From: Hyphodiscus hymeniophilus | Lineage: Eukaryota; Ascomycota; Leotiomycetes; Helotiales; Hyphodiscaceae | DNA length: 64,000 bases | Assembly (NCBI GenBank): GCA_016508695.1 | Contig: VNKQ01000010.1 | Location: forward strand, 930,001 to 994,000 | Direction of reading: 5' to 3' | Shown: positions 21,305 to 33,616 of the stretch, in pieces | Layout of the letters: each line of letters starts with the position of its first letter | Position numbering within the stretch: the stretch's first letter is position 1 | The notes under the pieces: model-generated | What the model was told of the DNA's origin: nothing | Databases searched by the model: none | Seen by the model: the letters and a program-made list of their open reading frames with translations, nothing else | Made by a program: the position numbers and the translations under genes

Positions 21305-22443
21305 GGCCTGTCCTGTTACTCATTGGCAGCAGGCCCTAGTGGTACGTCTGGCTGCAGTCCATTCGCTGAAAGATTGATCATCTCGTGATTCATCGTAGAT
21401 ACCAAGACTCCTTACCGATGTGACATGATTGAGGTTATGATACCCACTTGGTATCAGCTACATGAGCGTGGATTTCGGGGCAGGTGTGTAGGTTGTAAAG
21501 CATCTCTTCAGAGCTCATCGCTTCAAGCTGGGCTTCGCATCATTGATGGATTTGGCTATGCTCGTACATTTCTGGAATTGAAGCCGGCCTTACAGCATCT
21601 CCCGCAAAGCATACAGTATCTCAGATTCTCAATGACACTAGCCAGTGCAGAGCCTGGATCTAGATTGAAAGTTGTCAATCATGAAAAGCATCTTCTCATG
21701 AGTAACAGTCCAAAGAACCGAGAAAGCAAATGATAACTGAATGGGACGAGACTTGGGTGTTTGTCAAAGTGATACCTTTGTACTCTAGGGTTGCTCACTT
21801 TCAGACTTACAGTATTAGGTTCGTGGCCGGCGGGCCGCAAAGCTTGGCCGCCGCAGTGCAAGACCTCACTCTGCCCACTTCACTCCTCCTCTCTCCCCTC
21901 TCCACTCTCCCACTCTCCCACTCCCGCTCAGTCTGCCGAGCCAGCGGGAACGGTTGCCTGCACTAGGAAAGCTGTTTTACTAGCCTCAATGCTCTCCTGA
22001 TGAGAGCGAAGTATCAGACTGTCAGTCGATGGGTCTCCACACGCTATGTTTCTCTCCGACAGCATCATCGCCACGGCACTGAGTATTAGTCGTGATCTTT
22101 GCCTGTCTTATCTCTGAAACCTGGCATCAACATCCCACTTTGGAGATTCACCTGTCATCACGGGCTTCAAGGAACTGATAACAATGTTCGCCCATGCTTC
22201 GCAGTATCTTCGTCGCATATGCCGGTCCAGATAGGGAAATCCAAGTGGAGATCCCCAGCAATTACCGTTGCATTTTCTTATCGTTTGTCCGTACCTAAGC
22301 AATGAAGTCAATAATGGGGTGGTACTGTGTGCGACGATAAATTGGTACCTTCCTCCACTTTCATATCCTTCTTACCTTTCCGCTCGAGAACCCATAATCA
22401 GCAAATATCGAGCTCTGTGTTATCCAGAGCAATAATACAAGTT
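21305..22443. other. Intergenic, includes upstream region of the MFS gene
   Basis: Only short ORFs without recognisable content (for example 21425-21733). A CTCTCCCACTC-rich stretch occurs near 21890-21930. Parts may continue the decayed sequence to the left. Confidence 0.5.
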
Positions 22444-24775
22444 ATGGACTCAGCGAATCGCCACGGACACTTAGATGAAAGTGTCATTCCTGGCACCGTC
22501 CATCTCGTCGATCTTGAAGGCACTATCAGGGCAAAGCATGCCTCCGGAGCTCAGCTCAGTGATGTCGTTCTCGTACCAGCACCCTCATCGGATCCCGATG
22601 ACCCCTTGAATTGGTCTCCCAGACGCAAATGGCTGTCTACAGCGTCACAGAGCATGTATACCTTGATGGTTGGGATTGCATCCGCAGCGATCTACAGTGT
22701 TCTGGAGCCCATCTCTGAGGATACTGGGCTGACGCTCGCGGATCTTAATGCTGGCACAGGGTATGCTCTATGAAGTCGAAGTCCGAGTCGAGATTCAGCT
22801 AATGGTATCCAGATATATGTTCCTATTCTTTGGTAGGATATAACCCCTCCCCCAACACGGGAACAGTCTAACGGATGCTTTTCTCCGCGCTCAGGATGGG
22901 GTTGTTTATTCTGGCAGGCAATTGCCCTTCAATACGGCAAGAGACCAGTGTATCTTTTCTCGATGCTTGCAACTTTGGTAATTCCATGTTGGAAAAGATC
23001 GAAATCAAACGCTTACCTGCTCAGGGAATCATGGTTTGGGTTCCACATGCAACCACCAATGGCGCATGTAAGTATTGGGGAGGGCCAAAATTCACCGCTT
23101 GCACCTGTATCAGAAGCTGTGGCTCTTGAAGCATGGCTTCTTACGAGGCTGCGCAAGCATCCGAAAATGAAGCAGTTGCTAACTCCTTCGCTACACAGGG
23201 ATTGGAAGCAAGATTCTACAAGGATTCGTGGGAGCTCCTATCGAGTCACTTTGCGAAATATCAATCACCGATATATATTTTGCTCACGAGAGAGGCACAT
23301 ACATGGGACTGTATGCTTTCATGTTGGCGGGGAGCAATTTCTTGGCTCCAGTATTCGCGGGATTCATCAATGATGGCCAAGGTGAGTCGATTCAAATCAT
23401 ATCGCTAAATGTATGTGGTCGGTTGGCAACAGAGTGCACACTTATACGGATGCCTTTGATTATTGCCGGGTACGTTGTGGAAGTTTACTGACTGTCTGTA
23501 GGTTGGAAATGGGTGCAATACTGGTGTGCTATCTTTTTAGCCATTGGTTTCGTATTCTGCTTCTTCTTCATGGAAGAAACCAACTACGATCGAGAACCTC
23601 TAGAAATGGTGTCTACGCCAGCGGATACTTCAGGAACTGTTACACCGAAAGAGGAAAAAGTGCTTTCAACTTCCACCGATCCAGAGAAGACTGCGGCGAT
23701 TGTTGACCCAGACTCAAACGATGACCATGTAGCTGGAGCAGTACATTACACCCCCAAGTCCTACGTCCAAAAGCTAGCACTTCTCGACAAGAAGCGCGAT
23801 TTCCACCTCTTCCGCATGATGATCCGACCACTCCTCTTCTTTTCACTCCCATCCGTTGTCTATGCCGGGTTCTCTTATGGAAGCAATCTCGTCTGGTTCA
23901 ACGTATTGAATGGAACTGCCTCCCTCAGTATGTAAAAACTCTGCGTCCTTTCAGAATGCTGTCGAGGAGCCTCTTCTCTTAAGTAGTTCTCCTCAATTCG
24001 AGCGCTCACTAACGCCGAACCTACATAGTTCTGAGCGCTGCACCATACAACTTCTCTTCTTCAATGGTTGGATTGTCCTATGTCTCACCCCTAATTGGAG
24101 TTGCATGCGGCTCTTTCTACTCTGGCGTCATTGGAGACCGTGTCGTTCTATGGCTAGCTCGCAGAAACAAAGGGGTAAGACACATTTCATATGAATTAGC
24201 TGTACAGAGGACAGCTCTGTAATTCGGGAGGGTAATGTCACACCTTTTGTGGCCTCTGTGATGAAGTTCAATCCCCGAAGCTCCCTCGAGATCTCAATTA
24301 GTTGCATTGCTAATTTGATGAGTAGGTTTTGGAGAGTGAGCACCGTCTATGGCTCTTTTCCGCCTCATTGGTCCTCATTCCAGGGTCTCTAATACTCTGG
24401 GGTGTAGGAGCAGCTCATCATGTCCACTGGTTCGGACTCATCTTTGCAATGGGTGTGATCGCAGCTTCGAACTCCATCGGTGTGCAACTGAGTGTGAGCT
24501 ACTGTATCGACTCGTACAAAGACTTGAGTGGCGAGGCGATGGTTACTGTTATCATCATCCGAAACACGATGAGCTTTGCGATCGGCTACGGTGTCACTCC
24601 CTGGGTGACTAACATGGGATACCAAAATGCGTTTATTCTGGCAGCTTTTGCTGGTCTCGCACAGGTCTTGACGTTTTTGGCCGTTGTGAAGTGGGGTAAG
24701 AGTTGGAGAAACATGACCAAGAAAAGATACTACAAATTCGTGAAGGAGTCCCAGAACCTGGGCGTCACTCATTAG
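22444..24775 (+). CDS. MFS transporter (DHA1/Hol1-like)
   Basis: Twelve-helix plasma-membrane transporter type. Model of eight exons: 22444-22760, 22813-22832, 22895-22977, 23025-23067, 23199-23381, 23502-23927, 24029-24174, 24326-24775; 555 aa, all junctions in frame. Landmarks: DDPLNWSPRRKWLS before helix 1, AIALQYGKRPVYLFSML (the G-x-x-x-D/G-R-R/K loop 2-3 equivalent), FVGAPIESLCEISITDIYFAHERG (typical of the Hol1-like drug/organic-cation group), GWKWVQYWCAIF, and an acidic central loop of about 70 residues. The 20-nt second exon is a microexon coding YMFLFF. Substrate unknown. Confidence 0.86.
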
Positions 24776-25573
24776 AGATACACCATCATCCCACTAGACA
24801 TTCCGGCAGTCGCAGCTAGAGGCTAGGAAATTACACATCTGCTCTCATTCGATCCTGCCTACGTAATGTAGTCATTGGTTCAAAACAGACATTTGTATGA
24901 AAAACATCGGTGAAGATGAAGAAAGTCGGAAACGCGGTTTGTCCACACAACGTCGTCCATACTAACAATCCAGTGGTGTTCTTATATGCGCATATATGCT
25001 CTCTCTATCGAGCGATCATGAAACGACATTCTATCTGAGCATGCATTCCGAAGCCTCTCATCCGAGCTTTGATAGAGTCTCCCCTCCTGCAGCATGGAGG
25101 ATCTCTTCAGGTTCCTTCTTGGTGTTCTCCTTTCCATTCAGCATCATCATCGAAAAATCCACGCAGTAGGTTGGCATATCATCGCCAACCTCTGTTTTAT
25201 CGAGCAAAGCCATGTCAGAAATAAATTAATAACAAGCCTGGACTTTGGTCCCATGGCTGACGCTATGATCTTCGAGATTTGGATATAGACGGAGGAAGGA
25301 TTCCATGGAGTGGGACGCGAAGGCCCACTATTATCCTATGTAAGTCATTACCATTGAGACTTATTTCAAACTCCCCATGATTTGGAAAGTGAGTTACTCT
25401 ACGGACGAAAATCCTTGGACGTTAGGAAATAGATGGGGGTGAAAAGCCATCAAATCGAGAATCTGACTTAAAATTTACAAGCTGTTCTATGTTTGTCTAT
25501 ATCTATTCGCGGTCTATGATGTCTTCTGATCGCAAAGCACCATGAGAGACATTCAAGTAAAGATGCAGTAAAT
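24776..25573. other. Intergenic between convergent genes
   Basis: No supported gene; one 64-codon ORF near 25094 has no recognisable content. Confidence 0.6.
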
Positions 25574-26678
25574 TCACGACCAACCTAACCCTGCAGCCTC
25601 TTGCTCAGGAACGAGACCCTTCAACTTCCCTTCTTCCACGGCCCTTCGAACGTTTGCGATAGTGAAGGCTTCCATTGCTCTTTGCGTCTCGAAAGTCAAA
25701 GTGCCAACATGCGGCAGCATAATGACATTTGGGTTCGCGATCAGGCCTGGATGGATCTTTGGCTCGTCTTCAAAGACATCTAGTCCACAAGACCTGACTT
25801 TCCCTTCTCCCAACGCCTTCACTAGTGCAGCCTCATCCATCACCGGCCCTCTCGCAGTGTTGACAATCACAACGTCTTTCTTCATCTTCTCGAATTCCAG
25901 AGTCGAGATGATGTGTCTCGTATTTTTCTGCTCTTCTTAGTAGAACTCCATGTTCTAGGAATGAGCGACTTACGTTGAGGGGTAGATTGAGTGACAAAAC
26001 ATCACTCGTAGCGAGTAATTCATTGAAGCTGACATACTTCGCTCCTCCACTCAACTCCGAACTCAGTTCCTTCCGATTATGATACTGAATATTCATCCCA
26101 AACACCTTAGCTTTCGCAGCAACGCTCCTCCCAATGCCACCCATACCTAATATCCCCAAGGTCTTTCCTCTAGGATCATGGCCTAGCTTGAAAGCATCGC
26201 CCTTGAACTTTCCCTCGCGCAGGGTCGCCATGCAAGGATTAAACATCCTCAATGCCCCAAGAATCAGGAAGATGCACGTATCGGCAGTAGCATCATCTGC
26301 TATCTCAGGGACGTTGCAAACGCGAACTCCAGCAGCGGTGCAGTCTGCGATGTTGATAGGGTCGTAGCCAGCACCGTTTTGGCAGAGGAATTTCAGCGAG
26401 GGGATAGCGGAGAGCACCTCGGAGTTAATGACGCCGGTTATAGAGATAGAAGTGAAGGCTCTGAAGGCAGCGACTACGCCATTGAATGCTCCGCTCTTCG
26501 CTTCAGCTAGGAAGTCGGCTCGGTTGGTGGATTTGACAGTGATGGGATCTGCTACTTTGCTGATAGCTTCCCACTCTTCTGTTGCGCTGCGACGAGGTCA
26601 GCATTGGGAGCTGTGACTTCCAAGACCTTGGACTTACAAAGCAATCTGCCCAATACATAGAACCTTCGGCTTGCCCAT
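25574..26678 (-). CDS. D-isomer-specific 2-hydroxyacid dehydrogenase (glyoxylate/hydroxypyruvate reductase-like)
   Basis: NAD(P)H-dependent reductase of 2-keto acids. Model: exons 26678-26638, 26586-25974, 25927-25574; 335 aa, the family norm. Landmarks: QNGAGYDPINIADC, the nucleotide-binding LGILGMGGIGRSVAAKA, NTARGPVMDEAALV with the catalytic Arg, FEDEPKIHPGL with the acidic partner, and MLPHVGTLTFET with the catalytic His. The C-terminal end LGWS has no PTS1 signal. It is divergent from a DapA-family aldolase at 27776. In known metabolism a keto-acid aldolase can release glyoxylate, pyruvate or glyceraldehyde, which such a reductase could use; a shared pathway here is inference. Confidence 0.9.
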
Positions 26679-27775
26679 TTTGTATCGTAGTTTGCTTATC
26701 TCTTGGGTATACACGTGATCATAAACCGCATTCAGATTTGACGGAGTAGGACTTTATATACCCCTGTTTAAATACCTTACACACTCTTAAATGTTCTCGT
26801 CAACTTTATACATGTCATCAAAACAAAGTAGGACATTTGTGACAAAAGAAGGAATCTTATCCTCGCCGCTGTCGGAAATCGCAGGCTCCATCCCGAGTAA
26901 TCGCCGTCCGCCGTTGCGGTCCGCTTTGTAGCCGTTAGTCACTCGAAGCTCAATACGATAAGAGATTGAATCTGAATGAGTCTTCCATTAGAGGAGGATC
27001 TTCAACATGTAGCCGATAGAAGGCTGAAGCACTTCATTTTCTCACACTTGACATTCAGTTCTGCTTATTCGCCGCCTGCCCTGGGACGACAAACCCGTGG
27101 TTCGCGGATTACTCGACACAAGATCCATCTCTTGCTCCACTTGGATTGAGGAGATATGTTCATAAGCTTCGCCATCAACCCTCATCGGACACTCGAGCGG
27201 CTTCGCTCAAGAAAAGTCTACATTTCAAGAAGGCTGGCCTCCCAACATGACATTGTCTCACATCACGCTTCAGCACCCCACTGGAGATGGAGAAGGAAAC
27301 GCATGCTCGCAAGCAGAATTAATTGAGACAAGAAATTTCGTCAACCATTTCCGGAAGGCTGCGCATATGATTTTTAGCTTTCAAGTGTTGAGAATGGCGA
27401 AAGAAACGGAGTCGTTTGGAACCTTTTAAGCTAGAGCCAATCTCGGTTAGCTTTGAAGAATAGGGGTAGAGAGTTCAATTTTCGTCTCTCACTTCATCCT
27501 TCTCTGAGATTTATGAAGCATTCTCTAGTCTGGGAAGAGCAGCAGGAGTGTAATACTTTCCGAGTACACCAGAATTTTTGAGGTGGCGCAGTCGGAGGCT
27601 GCTCCGAACGTCTGCTCCATGCAGGTTTGTCAATGGAAAGTGGGATGGGTCGCAAGGCGAGTTTTCCATGATTCATACACAACATAGAAAGCTCTTCCAT
27701 TCGTCAAACAAGTATCTATTATTCTACCATCGGTCCATCTGAGATTATTTCACGTATCCTCACAATAAAGTGGCC
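26679..27775. promoter_or_regulatory. Divergent intergenic region (hydroxyacid dehydrogenase / aldolase)
   Basis: About 1.1 kb between two divergent metabolic genes; no supported gene inside. Shared regulation is suggested by layout only. Confidence 0.45.
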
Positions 27776-28977
27776 ATGTCTTCAACGAACGGAGTTCATC
27801 AACCCCACGTCCCTCCGTCAGGAGTTTGGTGTCCAGCAGTCACTCTTTTTGACAAAGAAACAGATACTCTCGACTTGCCCAGTCAGAAGAAGTACTTCAG
27901 ATACCTTTCTGAAACAGGCCTAGCTGGTCTGGTTATTCTGGGAACAAATGCTGAAGCCTTCCTCGTGACACGTGAGGAGCGTTATCAGCTGATCGCAGCC
28001 GCAAGGGAGGCAGTTGGCCCTACGTTCCCATTGATGGCTGGAGTTGGAGCTCACTCAACTCGCCAAGGTGTGTGGTCATTTTTATTACTTTTCCTTGTGT
28101 ATATGCGCGAGTCACCCTTTCATTTTCACTTTCGCTATGATATGGTGACTTCTAAATTTCGTGGCCTTTTTTTTCTTTTTTTACCTCAGATACAGTATCT
28201 GTGAACGACGCTTCTAATTGTAAGTCTTGAATAGTCTTCGAAAACATCGACGACGCTGTCAAGGCAGGAGCCGATTATGTACTCGTCCTCCCTCCTGCAT
28301 ATTTCGGGAAAGCCACCACGAATGAAGTGATCAAAACTTTCTTCGACGACGTGGCCAGATACTCGCCGTTACCCATAGTGATTTACAACTTCCCTGGTGT
28401 CTGTAATGGCGTTGATCTAGACTCCGACATGATCACAGCGATTGCCAAGAAGCATTCCAATGTCGTTGGCGTCAAACTCACATGTGGCAGTGTCGCCAAG
28501 GTAAGTATAGACCTCAGGAGCACATTTGGATTCCGACTTGCATCGGCAGTAATGACTGACATCCAAACCCAGATCACCCGCCTAGGTTCCTCCTTCACCC
28601 CCTCTCAGTTCGCAACCTTCGGCGGCCAATCGGATTTCTTAATTGGCGGCCTCAGCGCCGGCTCCTCAGGCTGCATCGCAGCATTCGCCAACATCTTCCC
28701 TAAAACGATCGTCAAGATCTACAATCTGTACCAGGAAGGAAAATTCGCGGAAGCATTGAGATTGCATCAACAGGCAGCCCTGGCGGAGAACGTTTGCAGG
28801 CAGAGCATTGCGGCGACTAAGTATGCTGCTGCGCTGACATCTGCGAAAACAGCGGGCATTGAGGGTGCCGTCGAGAAAATGGAGCCCAGGAGGCCATATG
28901 GAGGACCCGCTGCGGCGGTTAGAGAGGGTGTTGAGGTTGCCCTGAGGAAGTTGCAGGGCTTTGAAGGTGCTGTCTGA
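27776..28977 (+). CDS. DapA/dihydrodipicolinate synthase-family aldolase
   Basis: TIM-barrel Schiff-base lyase. Model: exons 27776-28067, 28235-28500, 28573-28977; 320 aa. Landmarks: GVWCPAVTLFDKE, GLVILGTNAEAFLVTREER (family GTTGE-like phosphate/carboxylate loop), MAGVGAHSTRQ, YVLVLPPAYFGK, IVIYNFPGVCNG with the catalytic Tyr, VVGVKLTCGS with the Schiff-base Lys, and GGQSDFLIGGLSAGSSGCI. Fungi make lysine by the alpha-aminoadipate route, so this is not lysine biosynthesis. Candidates are 4-hydroxy-2-oxoglutarate aldolase or L-threo-3-deoxyhexulosonate aldolase (LGA1/GaaC-type). Sequence alone does not settle which. Start ATG at 27776; the upstream GTG extension is not needed. Confidence 0.9.
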
Positions 28978-29206
28978 TCGCGTTACACATAAGGTCGAAG
29001 TTCCTCAAGTAGGTGCTGAAGTAAGACAAACTGATCATCCAGCGAGACATATCGCACCTGGAACTTTGTGTTCTCCTGGTGGCCGTAGCAGCCGAAATTG
29101 ATATCACGCACATAGCCGTGATGTGAAAGGACCTCCATGTCTAAATAATGGTATTCATATCATATTCGTATGAATAGATCACTCCTCACATCACTCCTCA
29201 GCCTTC

Positions 29207-32200
29207 CTACGCTTCCTCGTCACTGCTCTCTTCATCCCTCACCACAACTAAACAAGGCTCTCTTGAATGCCATATCCTTCTTTCTTTTGTCCCCAGTATC
29301 GCATCCATCATTGATCTCGTATTTGCTCTCGGTCTCGCTGAGGCCTTGTCCTCTGTCTCGTTTGGCAGGCCCATTAAGTGTGCCTCTTCGACTGAGGCAC
29401 TAATCTCATATTCACCTCGACAAAGACACGTCATGCCCAGACTTATTTCGATAGAATCGCCAGCAGACAGTTGAGGGAGTGTTTGTTGGAGGGTGCCGTT
29501 CCAGACAAATTTCTTATTCAAGTCCAGAGGAGAGTTATGATGTTGATTCCGGATCGAAGGTTGAAGTCGTAGCAACGGGATGATCGGTTGAGTACTGCGA
29601 TTTACGATCTTGATACTGACTTCAGAGAAGGTGTCAGTCAAGATATCGTGATTCGCATCCCCGCCAGGCGTACAACCATTAACAGAGATGTCAATCCCAA
29701 TGTCGTCGATTTTGATGGCTTCAATGAGCCTTTGGCTGAGACGAATACCCCTCAGCTCAATCTCACCATTTCTCACTGGCTCAGTCTTTGTCGTCCAGGT
29801 CGCATGTAACAGTTTAAGTATTTCTTCACGGTACCAGAAGGCTTCTCTGGTGGCGCGCTCGGAATCTGCAGATACACGTCCTGTACTGACGACGAATTGT
29901 CTCTGGCGGGAAGGATCAAGCGCTGGGATTATGGCAGCCGCATCAGGTAGAAAGATGCGATGAATAGGGAACATTATACGGGATGTGTTGCCGGGGAGTA
30001 TCTCTTCTTCGATGATGTCTCCGGATGCGATGTCAAGGTGAACAAAGAGTCGGGAGGGCCAGGCGTTTCGAAGATCGAGAAGCAGAAGGCAATAGTCTTC
30101 GGAATTGAAATTGGCATTGTCTTTTTCAGAGGCTCTTCTCGTTGCCCAGAGAGACTCGGGTATGTTTCCTGTGAGGGGGAGTATATCCATGCGTGCCAAT
30201 TCTATGCTGGCATTGACAGTCACTGTGAACGGTAAGCTCACTTGTCGTGTATGAAACTTTTCCTGGACTTCAGATTGAGGAACTCCAAGATAGGCATAAT
30301 CGACCTGAACCACAGCACTTGTGAGCCCAGGTTTACCAAGAACCTCTAATGTAAAAACAGAAGTTGCACCTGGTTCTATATACGCCTTCTCGCCTTCTTT
30401 TGGTACCCAGCATAGTGCTTGCTTTCGAGCGAATATAAGCTCGTATTCATATAGCTCCGCGGGTGATGCATCGCGGTTGCTTATTGCTGTTTGCAGAGGG
30501 GCTTGTGTTGAGTCTTTGAAAGAGAACAGAACCAAGTCCACAGGCGTGGTTTTCGATAAATTTTGCAACGTGAGTGAGAACTGTTGACGCTCGCCTTCAA
30601 GGACCATCAAAGCTGACTGCGACAAGGAACTCGACTTAACGACAACGACTGGTTGTCTATCAATAACATTGAGTCCCAGAGATGTGGTCTTTGGGGGTAA
30701 CATGCTCGAGGGGGTCGGCATAGGACCCGAGCCAACGCTGACAGGCCGAGTCTTATCCTTCAAAACAGTTGATAACCCAATTGTCTTGATCTTGGCTTCA
30801 CGTCGTGGTGACCATGGCTCAGAAAAGATCGGGAATCTCCTCTCTCTGCAGCCCCGGACTCTGATGATACACCCGATTATTTTCAGCTGCCCAGGTGCTT
30901 TGGGTATTCCAGAGACAGTAAGGATCTGGGTACGGTAAGGTCCGATAACAGTCTTCTGTATTGCTGAGTCGAACTCAGCTCCTTCAGACTCGAGTTCAAT
31001 GCTTTCTATCTCCACATCAAACTCATATGGATTTTGAAGAGTGACTTTGAAGGCAGCTGCTTCTCCCGCTATCAACAGATGATCTACTACTGCAGCATCT
31101 GGTGTTCGTAAAAAGGGATTATAGATGAAAGGATTAATCTCTCGCGAAGTTGCAACTGTTGTTGCGCCTGGGAGTTCCTTCTTTTCGTGCGGGATTGGAG
31201 TTCTTGATGGGGGCAGAGTCTCGAGGTCTACACCGCGAACGAGAAATTCATCCCAGTACTCGGCAGAAAGATCTTTAACACCCAAATTTCTCGCTGCGCC
31301 TAGTGTTCTCGAGATGTTCGTGGCGAGTCGGACCTGCTCTTCTCTCGACATCGATGGCGAGGCGTCCTCGCTGCGAGGCCCGGGGGCAACACCACTGCCG
31401 GCAGTTCGCAACAAATCTGCTGTGAACCTCAGGACGCCATGAAAGTCTGGCAATGCTTCTGACAAGTTGATACAAGATCGCAGCACGTCCATTTTCAGGT
31501 TCTGGCCACCAAATAACCGCACAGTGGCATTCTCAATAATTCGGGCCACGGCCCCTGCATCTGAGTCATCAATAGGCTGAGCTTGACTAGTATTTGGACG
31601 AGATGTGACAACTCCATATGTTTGATTTAACAGACCAAGAAAAGCATCGACACCGTTCTCAAGGTCTCCTTCGCCAAGATCGAGAGCAGCAGCACCATTC
31701 TTATTGCCGTTCCCAGTACCAACAGCAGCTAATCCTGCTGCAGGGTGCACACCCATCTCCGCGGCACCAACTATACGTGCTTGAACAAGGCCAGGTATTA
31801 GAACGCCTACCAGCTCTCGAATAACCATGGCTTTCTTCCGGTTGTAGCCGAGCGATCCTAGTACTGAAGCTATACCGCCTAGGACTGTTGTTCGATCCGC
31901 CACGGTGAGCTGCTCTGCAGAGTAAGAGGATGGGAACGCACGGAAGAGAGTTTTGATGATTTCTGTACGTATAGGCTGTATGTTTAGACGAGGGGTGGAG
32001 AGGTTCGGCGGCTTCTTTGAGGGACCGCCGAGCACCAGATGGTTTAGCGTATCATCATCCAGAGTTCCGCCAGCAAGGTGAACGGCTGATAATAATTTCG
32101 AAAATCGAATGACGGTCTCGGAAAATGGTAGTTGCGGTAATGCTTCACCAGTGTTACTGGCTGCTCTATAATAAAGACTCAATATCCTCTCCAACAGCTC

Positions 32201-33616
32201 TGGAAGCAGTACCACGAGGTTATGTAGTGATACAAGTCGGTTGCTCGCTGGAATCTTTGGTTCGGTTGAGCTTGACGGTGGTGGAGCCCTCTCTGCGGAC
32301 ATGTAGCATATCTGAGGTATTTGGAAATCCAAACCAGTCCAGGCTAGCATAAGCATACTGATGAGAATGTTCTCAAGTCCTTTGGCATGCCATAAATGAT
32401 CAAGATTACTTTTCGCAACCGAGGTGCTTTCCACAAGCTCTCGCAGCGCATCGCCCCACCGTCCAGAGTTGAGATAGAGTGATCCAATGACAATGCCAAC
32501 TCTCCCTTTGCCCTTATTCCGTGATCGCTCACTGACGCTACCTGAACCAAAGCCCTGTATTGATACTCGGTCACGACTTGTATCTCTGATAACTTCTTGG
32601 CTGACAAATTTAGGCGGAACATGCCTTTGATCGCCAGGAGGGCCAACTATCTGGTCAAAGGTCGTCGGCAGCTCGGACTGTACCATACTCATAGGAGTTG
32701 TTGGCCTACCAGATGGAGAAGAGGTACTTGAGTCAGAAGTCTGAGGCCGGAATTGTGCTGGCATTGACATTCGAACTTGATTTCGATCACTACTTGCAGC
32801 TGGCGACCCAGGAGAATCCTGACCTGGCAATGAAAACTGCGAATTTCGCCTTGAAGCTCCCTCAGAACCTCCTGGCCCCCACGAACTCCCGTTACTCTGG
32901 CGCCTGATCTGCGACTGGCCTGGAGAGTCAATGGTATTTAAACCCTGAAGGGACTTTGCTAAGGTCGTCATTTCTGCGAGTAGCATGGACGAGATGTCGC
33001 ACATAATTGTCTTCATTGTTGTCCGTTTGCACTCCGCCAGAGGAGGGACTACCAGAAGCCCTTCCGGCACAGGGCCTGCAGCATGGTTTGGGACATAGTC
33101 GAACAATAAAAGCTGGTGGACGAGAGCTTTTGGGTATCTATCCCTGACATCCTCCAGATCTTGGTATAATTCTCGCAGATTGTGTTCGGGTTTTGGAGGC
33201 CCATTCCCGTTATTCCAGCTTCTTCTCGCAGTCCCTCGGTATGACACATGGTCAAGCTCTGCACCATCCGCAATACCAAGTATAACCAGCGGTTCTCGGT
33301 AGAGTTCAAATGGAGAGAGGGCGCCGTGTGATGGAGGGGGATAGTACGTCGTGAGCTGATATACAATCATACCAGTGGGAAATGCAAGAGGAGAAAACAT
33401 GTCTGCAAAGAAGTCAGTACAATCTGCGTACTTGCAAAGACCCAATTACCTACTCCTATTTGGCCTTCCATCTGGACTGATATCCCCAAGCCGAACAACA
33501 CATTCAGGGTGCAATCGTTCAATAAAACTCAAGAACCTCGCCCGCTTGATTTGCCCGATTGGTAACAGCACCACTCGTACTCTTGCAGGAGCAACGGGCG
33601 ATAACTGGTCAAGCAT
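29207..33616 (-). CDS. TRS120: TRAPPII complex subunit Trs120 (HypA/TRAPPC9)
   Basis: Subunit of the TRAPPII tether/GEF acting at the late Golgi on Rab11-type GTPases; in Aspergillus nidulans the orthologue is HypA. Model: exon 1 33616-33454, a 51-nt intron (33403-33453, donor GTAGGT), exon 2 33402-29207; 1452 aa. The N-terminus SPVAPARVRVVLLPIGQIKR and FLSFIERLHPECVVRLGDISPD leads across the intron into PNRNMFSPLAFPTGMIVYQL, which is diagnostic. A Ser-rich linker (about 200-330) is followed by SLYLNSGRWGDALRELVE, then beta-rich domains with NPFLRTPDAAVVDHLLIAGE. The C-terminus is acidic, DEESSDEEA. Exon 2 is 4.2 kb without an intron. Start chosen at the first Met after an upstream in-frame TAG. 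Confidence 0.93.
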
